Positions 36,701-43,743 of a stretch of DNA of 64,000 nucleotides are shown here, piece by piece. The stretch comes from JBNJGB01 sp051747385 (GTDB lineage Bacteria; Myxococcota_A; UBA9042; PHBI01; JACKFB01): positions 1-64,000 of the forward strand of contig JBNJGB010000016.1 of assembly GCA_051747385.1 (NCBI GenBank), given 5' to 3'. A program made the translations under genes and the position numbers. The notes under the pieces were generated by a model that was not told where the DNA came from, searched no databases, and saw nothing but the letters and a program-made list of their open reading frames with translations. Numbering within the stretch: the stretch's first letter is position 1; each line of letters starts with the position of its first letter.

Positions 36701-39700
36701 CTGTTCCGGCGCCCCCGGGCGTCCCGCACCGTGGCGCGGACGCGATGGCGCCCGCCGGCCTTCGGCGTGAAGCTGCAGCGCACGCCGTCCTCGTCCGCCG
36801 TCGACGTGACCTCGCAGGCCTGGCGGTCCACCTCCTCCTCGCGCCACTCGCCCTTCCGCTGGCGCCAGGCGAGGCGCGCGACCTCGATCTCGACCGGCCG
36901 GCCCGCCACGACGCGCCCTTCCAGGTCCACCGCAAGGGCATCCACGTGGATGGGCTCTCCGGGCTGGACGAAGGTGCTGGGGGTCTTCACCCCGACGTAC
37001 AGCGCGCCCGGGTGGACCAGGAGCGCCGTCCGGCCGGTCCACGCCTGCCGGTTCACGTCCATGACCGTGGCCTGGGCCTCCAGGCGGAACGGGCGCGGAG
37101 GCTTCACCCCGCGGAAGTCGACCCGCACGGCGTGCTCGCCGGTGGCGTCCGTCCGGCCCTCCCAGGTCGTCCGCGTCCGCTCCTCGCCCGACGGGGCGAA
37201 CGACCGCCACCAGGGCCGCCAGATCCCGAAGGTCCAGTCGTCCCGGTTCGGCGGCACGTACTCGCCCGGGGTGCTGGTCAGCGTCCAGCTGGTCTCCGCC
37301 GCCGGGAGCGGGCCGCCGGCGTAGTATCCGGCCCGGACGGTCGCGACTCCGTGGCCGCCCACCAGGTGCGGGCCCTCGTCCTTCCGCACCGACACCTCGA
37401 ACTCGGGCCGCCGGAACTCCTCGACCCGGAACGCGTGGGTGTGCCCCCCGGAGAGGCTCCCGCCCTCGGCCCGGAGCGACAGGCGCGCCGTGCCGAGGTT
37501 CACGTCGTCCGGCAGGTCGAACGAGAGGTGGAAGCCCCCGAGGGCGTCCAGGCGCTCCGAGCCCTTCCCCAGCTCGTTGCCCCGCGGCCCGTGGATGGTC
37601 CAGGCCACGGTCTCCGCGGCGCCGTCCAGGGCGCCCACGTCGCCGTCCGGCCCGCCGCCCACGCGGCGCAGCCAGCCCTTCACGCGCACCGTCTCGCCGG
37701 GCTTGTACAGGTGCCGATCGTCCGCCGCGTACCAGCGCAGGGAGTCCGACGGCTCCTCCGCGTACCACGACGTGCGATCGCCCCAGAGCCAGGTGTGCTC
37801 CAGGAGCATGGCGCGATCCCCGCCACGCTCGGCCACGACCATCCCGCGCGCGCCCTCGCCACCGCCGGCGAGCAGGGGCAGGCGCGCGAGACCCTCGGCG
37901 TCGGTCTTCGCGGTGCCTCCGCCGGGCTGGAGGGCCACCGTCGCGCCCTCCACGGGGCCCCCGTCCTCCAGGCGGTTCACCCAGGCGACCATCTCGTCCT
38001 GGTCCACGAAGGCGTCGACGCCCAGGTCCGTGACCTGCACCCACCGGCGGATGACGGGCGGGCGGCGCCCCTTGAGCTTGTCCACGAGGGAGGCGGGCGG
38101 CTGGACCTCGACGACGGCGTGGCCGTGTCCCCCCTCCAGGGCGGGCGCCAGGTCGATCCACGTCTCCGTGAGGCGATCGGGCTCGCCGCCGGGCTCGACG
38201 ACCCGATCGACGACCTTCTCGCCGGGCATGGCCCGCTCTCCGTCGCGGCGGAGGACGGTCCGCACGTGGGCCAGGAAGCCACCCCAGTCCCCGGGCTCCA
38301 CCCGCCAGACGCGGACCTCGAGCTTCGGGTAGTTCACGCTGAGGACGGGGAAGCGCTTCTTCGCCCGGGGCTCGAGCACCACCATCAGGTCACCCTGGGC
38401 CGCCAACCCCGGCGCCGCCGCTCCCACCTCGAAGGAGATCGGCTCGGACTCGCCGAGGGTCTGGCCGAAGGCGTCGCGCAGGCCCGGGTCCAGCGTCACC
38501 GTGTAGGTGGTCCGCGCCCGGCTCCGCCCGCGCACCTGGAGGTTCCGCCCCCACGCGGCGACGTTCAGGCCCGGCAGGTCGGGCTCCACCGTGACCATGT
38601 CGTCGCTCAGGGACTCCGCGTCCACGGGGTTGCTCAGCTCGATCCGCCAGTCCCAGCCCGGACGGCACTCGTCGCTCCACCCGCAGCGGTGACCGATCAC
38701 CCGGAAGGGCCCGTAGGTCCGGAAGGCGAAGGACTGCGCCTCGTCCGTCGTCCGCGGCCCCTCGGCGGACGGCGTCCCCGGCCCGACCGTGACGGTCACG
38801 CCCGCATCGGCCGGCAGCCGGCGGACCGGGCGGAAGGTCAGCCAGCGGCCCTCCTCGGCGCGCTCGGCCAGCCCCCGGAGGGACTCGTGCGCCCGAGCCT
38901 CGGCGGCATCCAGCAGGCGGACCTCGACCGGCTCCCCGCCCGCCTCGACGGCGACGGCGTCCATCACCGCCTCCGGGTCGATCCGCTGATCGAACGCCAG
39001 GAACATGGGGACGTCGCGCCGCTGGGGTCCGGACGTCGGCCACTTCCCGACGAGCCGCGGGGCCGGCGTCCCGAAGCTCCAGGTCGCGGCCTCCGCCAGG
39101 GCTCCACCCGTCGCCGACTCGGTGCCGGCGGGCACCTCCGCCGTGTACGCGGTCGCCATGGGGAAGCGATCGTCCGGCTCGAACAGGAGCGTGCGGGTGC
39201 CGACCCAGCGCCACGTACCGGGCGGCTCGGGCTCGACGCGGACCGGCACCTCCTCCGCCGCGAGCTCGCCGTGGGAGGTCACGGGGATCATCGGCTGGGA
39301 GAACGTCACGCTCAGGTGCGGCGCCAGGGGCACCTCGCCCTCGGGCTGGTGGCGCAGCACCTCGAGCGGGCCGGACTCGACCTCCCCCGGGGCCTCCTCC
39401 GGCGCGGACGGCGGCGGGAACGGGGTCTCGACCGTCTCGCCCGCCCGCGGCGCCGGCTTCGAGCGCTTCCGCTTCGCGAACGTCTTCCGATCGCCCTCCT
39501 CCTCCACGAGCGGCGGCAGCCTCGACAGCAGGCGCTCCGCGGCGGCCTCGCCCAGCGGCTTCCCCTCGGCGACGGGCACGGGCTCCGCGGCCTCGCCGCC
39601 CGGTCGCGCGTCGGTCACCCGGAAGAACAGCCCCTCGCCCTCGAGCTCCTCCTCCGGCAGCGTCTCCTCCGCGCTCGCTGCGGCGTCCGACTCCTCCCGG

Positions 39701-39819
39701 CCGCCGGGCTCCCCGTCGGCGACGGTCTCCCGGGGACATCCGGCGAGGCTCACCGCGAGCAGGCCGAGGACGGCCATCCTGCCCGCGCGCTCCACGAAGA
39801 GGGGGCGTGGTCGCGACAT
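33733..39819 (-). CDS. Alpha-2-macroglobulin family lipoprotein with thioester motif
   Basis: 2028 residues. The ATG at 39819 gives a signal peptide with lipobox LAGC; the frame upstream to 39993 is rejected because it precedes the signal. Bacterial alpha-2-macroglobulins are periplasmic protease traps. Here MG-type beta domains run from about 130 onward, the MG2/bait region contains PGETVRVKGWLRR, and the thioester motif CAEQ lies at C1531-Q1534 in FDCAEQLASR, followed by alpha-helical TED repeats (GDGGWGFWRRGQ) and a receptor-like C-terminal domain. In many Proteobacteria a penicillin-binding protein 1C gene is adjacent; here the partner is a PDZ protein. Confidence 0.92.
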   Translation of the reverse strand: MSRPRPLFVERAGRMAVLGLLAVSLAGCPRETVADGEPGGREESDAAASAEETLPEEELEGEGLFFRVTDARPGGEAAEPVPVAEGKPLGEAAAERLLSRLPPLVEEEGDRKTFAKRKRSKPAPRAGETVETPFPPPSAPEEAPGEVESGPLEVLRHQPEGEVPLAPHLSVTFSQPMIPVTSHGELAAEEVPVRVEPEPPGTWRWVGTRTLLFEPDDRFPMATAYTAEVPAGTESATGGALAEAATWSFGTPAPRLVGKWPTSGPQRRDVPMFLAFDQRIDPEAVMDAVAVEAGGEPVEVRLLDAAEARAHESLRGLAERAEEGRWLTFRPVRRLPADAGVTVTVGPGTPSAEGPRTTDEAQSFAFRTYGPFRVIGHRCGWSDECRPGWDWRIELSNPVDAESLSDDMVTVEPDLPGLNVAAWGRNLQVRGRSRARTTYTVTLDPGLRDAFGQTLGESEPISFEVGAAAPGLAAQGDLMVVLEPRAKKRFPVLSVNYPKLEVRVWRVEPGDWGGFLAHVRTVLRRDGERAMPGEKVVDRVVEPGGEPDRLTETWIDLAPALEGGHGHAVVEVQPPASLVDKLKGRRPPVIRRWVQVTDLGVDAFVDQDEMVAWVNRLEDGGPVEGATVALQPGGGTAKTDAEGLARLPLLAGGGEGARGMVVAERGGDRAMLLEHTWLWGDRTSWYAEEPSDSLRWYAADDRHLYKPGETVRVKGWLRRVGGGPDGDVGALDGAAETVAWTIHGPRGNELGKGSERLDALGGFHLSFDLPDDVNLGTARLSLRAEGGSLSGGHTHAFRVEEFRRPEFEVSVRKDEGPHLVGGHGVATVRAGYYAGGPLPAAETSWTLTSTPGEYVPPNRDDWTFGIWRPWWRSFAPSGEERTRTTWEGRTDATGEHAVRVDFRGVKPPRPFRLEAQATVMDVNRQAWTGRTALLVHPGALYVGVKTPSTFVQPGEPIHVDALAVDLEGRVVAGRPVEIEVARLAWRQRKGEWREEEVDRQACEVTSTADEDGVRCSFTPKAGGRHRVRATVRDARGRRNRTERIVWVPGGERPPSRNIEEQEVQVVPDRERYAPGDVAGLLVQAPFSPAEGLLTVRRSGLVHTERFTMEGTSTTLRVPIEEGHVPNVHVAVDLVGQAPRVGPDGEPLQGEPLRPAFASGGLNLKVPPRSRTLDVTATPASAEMAPGGETVVDLLVEDAAGEPVSGAQVAVVVVDEAVLALTGYEIPDPVDVFYSERSAGVSEHRSRRHVLLGEVDLAQAPEMEEAEQSAGVGGAQGMADEAARAPMARRALSAKAAPAAEPEAAAGGDEAIAVREDFDALAVFAPDVRTDAEGRARVDVTLPDNLTRYRVTAVAAAGEREFGKGESTLTARLPLMVRPSPPRFLNYGDRFELPVVLQNQTDEAMAVSVAARATVASLGGPRGWKVSVPARDRVEVRFPTETESAGTARFQVAAASGPVADAARVELPVWTPATTEAFATYGAVDEGTVFQPVRAPEDAIPEFGGLEVTTSSTQLQALTDAFLYLVGYPFDCAEQLASRILGVAALKDVLAAFEAEGLPEPEEIRAAVARDVERLRRLQNGDGGWGFWRRGQRSVPFLTVHVSHALVRAADKGFEVDDRMRRRALGYLARIEEHFPSHYPEAVRRVITAYGLYVRDKAGDADPERARGLVEEAGGLEELPLEAVGWIYPVLAGEAGSEDTVEDIRRHLGNRVTETAAAAHFTTGYDDGAHLLLHSSRRADALILEALVGDRPGSDLIPKIVRGLLAHRKEGRWGNTQDNVFVLLALDRYFHAYESVTPDFVARIWLGDRYAGEHRFEGRTTEREHLSVPMATLKEAEGEPPLVLQKEGKGRMYYRLGLRYAPEDLDLEPADHGFTVERRYEPVDDPGDVRRDDDGTWHVRPGARVRVRVTMVAPTRRYHVALVDPLPAGLEPVNPDLAVSATPPPGDEEGGRSGYWRWWGPWYEHDNLRDERAEAFSSLVWEGVHTYTYVARATTPGRFVVPPPKAEEMYHPETFGRGATARVVIDDRE

Positions 39820-40016
39820 GGTGCGAACTCCTGTGGGGACGGCGTGTGCGAGGCGCGTCGAGCCTATCACCAAGCCGGCGATCGGTCTCCCGCTCCAGTG
39901 GGGACGCGCGGCGTCTCGGTCCCATTCGACGCTCGAGGAGGCGAAACGATCTCCGGCAGCGGAGTATGTATAGTGTTGCTTGACACACGACATGCTGGAC
40001 CATCACGCTGGGAGCC
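39820..40016. promoter_or_regulatory. Divergent control region between alpha-2-macroglobulin and reductase genes
   Basis: 197 bases shared by two divergent genes. The AT-richest part (39961-39990) contains TATAGT at 39969-39974, TTGACA at 39980-39985 and a GTGT-N6-ACAC inverted repeat. This is a plausible site for the downstream MerR-type regulator, but no convincing full promoter can be assigned. Confidence 0.3.
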
Positions 40017-41216
40017 ATGATCCCTCGCCCACGTGTCCTGCCCGAGCGGTGGCGCCGCCGGGCCGAGCAGGCGCTCCGCGACGCCCGCTTCGTCTGGAGC
40101 ACCCTCACCCGGCGCCCGCCGCCGATCCTCGTCCACCGCCGTGAGCGGAGCCCCCGCCGAGGCGCCGGCGGCCCGGTGGAGGCCCGGATCACGTCCGTGC
40201 GGCGGGAGACCCCGGACGCCGTCGTCCTGGAGCTGCTCCCGACGGACGATCGGGCGCCCGCGCCGTGGCTCCCCGGGCAGTTCGTGACCCTGGAGGTGGC
40301 GCGAGACGGCGAGCGCCTCCGCCGCTGCTACTCCCTGTGCGTGCCACCCGGCGAGGGGCGGCCGTGGACCGTCGCGGCGAAGCGCGTCCCCGGCGGCCGG
40401 GTCTCCCCCTGGCTCGTCGACGAGGTCCGCGAGGGCGACGTGCTCCGGGTCCACCCGCCGGCCGGACGCTTCACCGTCCGCACGGATCCGTCCCGAAAGC
40501 GGCGCCTGGTCGCCGTCGCCGGCGGGAGCGGGATCACCCCCATCATGGCGATCCTGGAGGCGGTGCTGGCCGACGAGCCCCGCTCGCGAGTGGTCCTCGT
40601 GGACGGGAATCGTCGCCTCGAGGACGTGCTCTTCCGCGAACGCCTCGACGACCTCGCGCGGGACGAGCGCATGGGCCTGCGCCACGTCCTCGAGGAGCCG
40701 CCGGAGGGCTGGGAGGGCGGCCGCGGACGCCTGGAGCCCGAGGTGCTGGGCCGCGAGCTGGACGCGGCGGAGGCGAGCCTCGGAGAGGGCGGGGAGCCCG
40801 TCGAGTACTTCCTGTGCGGGCCGCCCGGGATGCGCGAGTCGGCTCGGGAGGTCCTCCGCGAGCGGGGCGTGCCGTCGGAGCGCGTGCACGAGGAGCGCTT
40901 CACGCGACCGGTCGCCGAGCGGACGGAGGGGATCCCGCGGGAGCCGCAGCACGCGACCATCCGGGTCGACGGGCGGGAGGCCCGGGTCCGGGTCGATCCG
41001 GGGCGGACCCTGCTGGAGGCGGCCCTGGACGCCGGGCTGGACATGCCGTTCACCTGCGCCATGGGCGGCTGCGGGGCGTGTCGCTGCCGCCTCCGGGAGG
41101 GGGACGTGGCCATGGAGGAGACCAGCGTGCTGACGGACGAGGAGCGGGCGGCCGGCTGGATCCTCGCGTGCGTGTCGCGCCCCGCCACCCCCGTCGTCGT
41201 GGAGGTGGAGCGATGA
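40017..41216 (+). CDS. Flavodoxin-reductase-type oxidoreductase with C-terminal 2Fe-2S ferredoxin domain
   Basis: 399 residues. After an Arg-rich leader, residues about 55-160 form the FAD-binding barrel (RRCYSLCVPP), 165-300 the NAD(P) domain (GGSGITPIMA, then YFLCGPPGM), and 310-399 a plant-type ferredoxin with the ligand pattern CAMGGCGACRC plus a later Cys (ILACV). This is the PaaE/class-IA oxygenase-reductase layout: NAD(P)H to FAD to iron-sulfur to an oxygenase. The diiron protein two genes downstream is the obvious electron acceptor. Its stop overlaps the MerR gene start as ATGA. Confidence 0.9.
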   Translation: MIPRPRVLPERWRRRAEQALRDARFVWSTLTRRPPPILVHRRERSPRRGAGGPVEARITSVRRETPDAVVLELLPTDDRAPAPWLPGQFVTLEVARDGERLRRCYSLCVPPGEGRPWTVAAKRVPGGRVSPWLVDEVREGDVLRVHPPAGRFTVRTDPSRKRRLVAVAGGSGITPIMAILEAVLADEPRSRVVLVDGNRRLEDVLFRERLDDLARDERMGLRHVLEEPPEGWEGGRGRLEPEVLGRELDAAEASLGEGGEPVEYFLCGPPGMRESAREVLRERGVPSERVHEERFTRPVAERTEGIPREPQHATIRVDGREARVRVDPGRTLLEAALDAGLDMPFTCAMGGCGACRCRLREGDVAMEETSVLTDEERAAGWILACVSRPATPVVVEVER

Positions 41217-41950
41217 CCGCGGCGACCAGGCCGGGCGAGGACGCGCCGCGGCGGTATCGCATGAAGGACCTGTGCCGGGTCACGGGGCTCGATCGGCAGG
41301 CCATCCACTACTACATCCGCGAGGGCCTGCTCCCGCCGGGCGAGAAGACCGGCCGGAACATGGCCTGGTACGACGACGAGCACCTGCGGCGCCTGCGGCT
41401 CATCCGGAAGCTGCAGCACGAGCGTTTCCTGCCCCTGCGGGCGATCAAGGCCGTGCTGGACGACCAGTCCGAGGGCTTCGACGAGCGCCAGCGCCGCTTC
41501 CTGGCGGAGATCCGCACCCGCCTGAGCGACGACCTGGCCCCGGATGGCGGGGAGCCTCGGATGGTGCCGGCCGACGAGGCGCTCGGCGACGCCCCCCTGG
41601 ATCCCGATGATCTCCAGGAGATGGCCGGGGCCGGGTTCGTCCGGACGACGCGCGACGAGGCGGGGTGCGTCCTCATCGCCGAGGAGGACGTCTGGCGAGC
41701 CGAGATGTGGGCGGGGTTCCGCGGCGCGGGCTTCACGCGCGACCTGGGCTTCACGGCCGAGGACGTCGGCGTCTACGAGGACGCCGTGCGGGGTCTCGTG
41801 CGGCAGGAGGCGGAGTGGGTCTCCCAGCGCCTCGCCCACCTCCCCCCGGAGCGGGTGGCGGCCATGGTCCAGGCGGCCATGCCCATCGTCCGGGGCTTCC
41901 TGGCCCGCGCGCACACGGAGCGCGTGCGGGGCTTCCTTTCGAGCCTGTAG
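41213..41950 (+). CDS. MerR-family transcriptional regulator
   Basis: 245 residues. The N-terminal winged helix-turn-helix reads YRMKDLCRVTGLDRQAIHYYIREGLLPP, followed by the typical LRRLRLIRKLQ and the dimer helix. The effector domain (about 110-245) is helical with a single Cys (C151 region, DEAGCVLIA) and no metal-binding Cys cluster, so an organic or lipid ligand is more likely than a metal. Sandwiched between reductase and diiron oxygenase genes with a four-base overlap upstream and nine-base gap downstream, it probably controls this operon. Confidence 0.88.
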   Translation: MTAATRPGEDAPRRYRMKDLCRVTGLDRQAIHYYIREGLLPPGEKTGRNMAWYDDEHLRRLRLIRKLQHERFLPLRAIKAVLDDQSEGFDERQRRFLAEIRTRLSDDLAPDGGEPRMVPADEALGDAPLDPDDLQEMAGAGFVRTTRDEAGCVLIAEEDVWRAEMWAGFRGAGFTRDLGFTAEDVGVYEDAVRGLVRQEAEWVSQRLAHLPPERVAAMVQAAMPIVRGFLARAHTERVRGFLSSL

Positions 41951-41959
41951 GAGGACGCC

Positions 41960-43144
41960 ATGTCCGCGACCGAGGGACTGTACGCGCTGCTCCCCCATCC
42001 AGTGCGCCGCCAGGTGGACTCCTGGCGGGAGGCGTTCACCTCCCTGGTGGGTATCCGAAATGCCGGGGTCGTGCGCAGCCTCGCCCCCTCCGCCGTCCGC
42101 GGCCTGGTGCTGCACCGGGGGAAGCAGGGCGTGCCGACGCGCTTTTCGTCCGACCACGAGGCGTACTTCGACTGGAGCTATCCGTCGGACATGCCCGAGA
42201 TGGCGGAGCTGTACCGCCGCGCCAAGCAGGGCCAGTGGGACGGCGAGGCGGACCTGGCGTGGGACACACCGGTGGATCCCTTCGACCCGGACGCGGCGCT
42301 GCTCCCGGAGCACTTCGTGTCCTTCGAGGCCCTGGAGGAGCGGGGCGTCCGGCTGACGGAGGCCGAGCGAAGGGACCTGCTCCACAGCCTCACCTCGTGG
42401 ATGCTCAGCCAGTTCCTCCACGGCGAGCAGGGGGCGCTCATGGCGGCCTGCCAGGTGACGGAGGCGGTGGAGCACTTCGACGGCAAGTACTACGGAGCGA
42501 CCCAGGTCATGGACGAGGCCCGGCACGTGGAGGTCTTCCACCGCTACCTCGACACGAAGCTGGAGAAGCTCTACCAGGTCAACGACAACCTCTTCGTGGT
42601 CATCGACGCCCTGATGACCGACCGGCGCTGGGACATGAAGTTCCTGGGCATGCAGATCATGGTCGAGGGCCTGGCCCTGGGCGCCTTCGGGACCCTGTAC
42701 CGGATGACGCGCGAGCCGCTGGTGAAGGACCTCCTGCGGCGGGTGATCCAGGACGAGGCCCGCCACGTGCACTACGGCGTGCTGGCGCTCCGCGACCACG
42801 TCCGCGAGGCCCTGGACGAGTCGCAGCGCCGCGAGCGCGAGGACTGGGCCTTCGAGATGGCCGTGCTCATGCGCAACCGCTTCATGGCCGCCGAGGTGTA
42901 CGAGGAGTGGTTCGGCCACGCCCTGTCCTGGGCCGACTGGAAGCGGGTCCTCGAGGCGTCGCCGGGCATGGAGGCCTTCCGCCACACCATGTTCAGCCGC
43001 CTGGTGCCCAACCTCCGCGAGATCGGCCTGCTCACCGACCGGATCCGCCGCCACTACGAGCGCGTGGGCCTCGCGCAGTACTTCGAGGGCCACGCCGCCC
43101 CCGAGATCACCCCCGAGGGCCTCATCCGGGAGCTGGACACCTAG
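41960..43144 (+). CDS. Ferritin-like diiron oxygenase
   Basis: 394 residues, mostly helical. The diiron site is complete and in canonical order: E156 (HGEQGAL), E186 and H189 (MDEARHVEVF), E236 (IMVEGLAL), E266 and H269 (QDEARHVHYG). This matches the desaturase/AurF/R2-like oxidase fold. With the adjacent reductase it should form a self-contained O2-activating pair, for hydroxylation, desaturation or N-oxygenation; substrate unknown. The last bases of the gene (GGACACCTAG) are nearly repeated at the head of the following tandem repeat units. Confidence 0.88.
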   Translation: MSATEGLYALLPHPVRRQVDSWREAFTSLVGIRNAGVVRSLAPSAVRGLVLHRGKQGVPTRFSSDHEAYFDWSYPSDMPEMAELYRRAKQGQWDGEADLAWDTPVDPFDPDAALLPEHFVSFEALEERGVRLTEAERRDLLHSLTSWMLSQFLHGEQGALMAACQVTEAVEHFDGKYYGATQVMDEARHVEVFHRYLDTKLEKLYQVNDNLFVVIDALMTDRRWDMKFLGMQIMVEGLALGAFGTLYRMTREPLVKDLLRRVIQDEARHVHYGVLALRDHVREALDESQRREREDWAFEMAVLMRNRFMAAEVYEEWFGHALSWADWKRVLEASPGMEAFRHTMFSRLVPNLREIGLLTDRIRRHYERVGLAQYFEGHAAPEITPEGLIRELDT

Positions 43145-43370
43145 GGTCAAACCTACTCACTTCTCACTTTTTCGCCCGCGGGAACGGCGCTCCCGGCACC
43201 AGCCACCTCCCCGTCACCTAGGGTCAAACCTACTCACTTCTCACTTTTTCGCCCGCGGGAACGGCGCTCCCGGCACCAGCCACCTCCCCGTGGACACCTG
43301 GGGTCAAACCTACTCACTTCTCACTTTTTCGCCCGCGGGAACGGCGCTCCCGGCACCAGCCACCTCCCCG
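43144..43370. repeat. Three tandem 70-bp repeats after the diiron oxygenase gene
   Basis: Units 43144-43213, 43221-43290 and 43301-43370 are near-identical, with 7- and 10-base spacers. Each begins GGGTCAAACCTACTCACTTC, a diverged form of the 28-bp repeat at 4510, and ends CACCTCCCCG. The spacers resemble the end of the preceding gene (GACACCTAG). Confidence 0.88.
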
Positions 43371-43738
43371 GATTCCGGATCGGGGGTGGGCGAGGCGGAC
43401 CGAGCGAGCGCGAGACGAATGTGCGTAGATCGGCCAGGCGCCGAAGGCGCCGGTCCTGGCGACCGAGGCATGGCCGGAGGTCATGCCGCAGCGTCGGCGG
43501 GAGGCCGAGATGCGTGCAAGCGGCCGGGCTCGCGACGGGAGCGGCGCCCTCCCGGATTCCGGATCGGGGGTGGGCGAGGCGGACCGAGCGAGCGCGAGAC
43601 GAATGTGCGTAGATCGGCCAGGCGCCGAAGGCGCCGGTGCTGGCGACCGAGGCGTGGCCGGAGGTCATGCCGCAGCGTCGGCGGGAGGCCGAGATGCGTG
43701 CAAGCGGCCGGGCTCGCGACGGGAGCGGCGCCCTCCCC
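43371..43738. repeat. Structured tandem repeat, right array (2 x 184 bp)
   Basis: 43371-43554 and 43555-43738 differ at only about two positions. They are diverged relatives of the left array at 1-285. Hairpins are GGCGCC-GAA-GGCGCC (43437-43451) and a 9-bp stem with GGA loop (43467-43487, 43651-43671). Compared with the left array, four stem positions have changed on both arms so that pairing is kept. With the preceding repeats it fills the whole 600-base gap. No gene is supported here. Confidence 0.82.
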
Positions 43739-43743
43739 CGATC

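Noticed and set aside
39820..39993. N-terminal extension of the alpha-2-macroglobulin
   Set aside because: It would bury the signal peptide and lipobox; the ATG at 39819 begins a standard lipoprotein signal.
32476..40020. 2514-codon plus-strand open frame across the macroglobulin and PDZ genes
   Set aside because: Shadow of two clear minus-strand genes with signal peptides, thioester and PDZ motifs; the translation is Arg/Pro/Ser-rich without domains.
43144..43738. CRISPR array
   Set aside because: Repeats are 70 and 184 bp with tiny or no spacers, only two or three units, and no cas genes.
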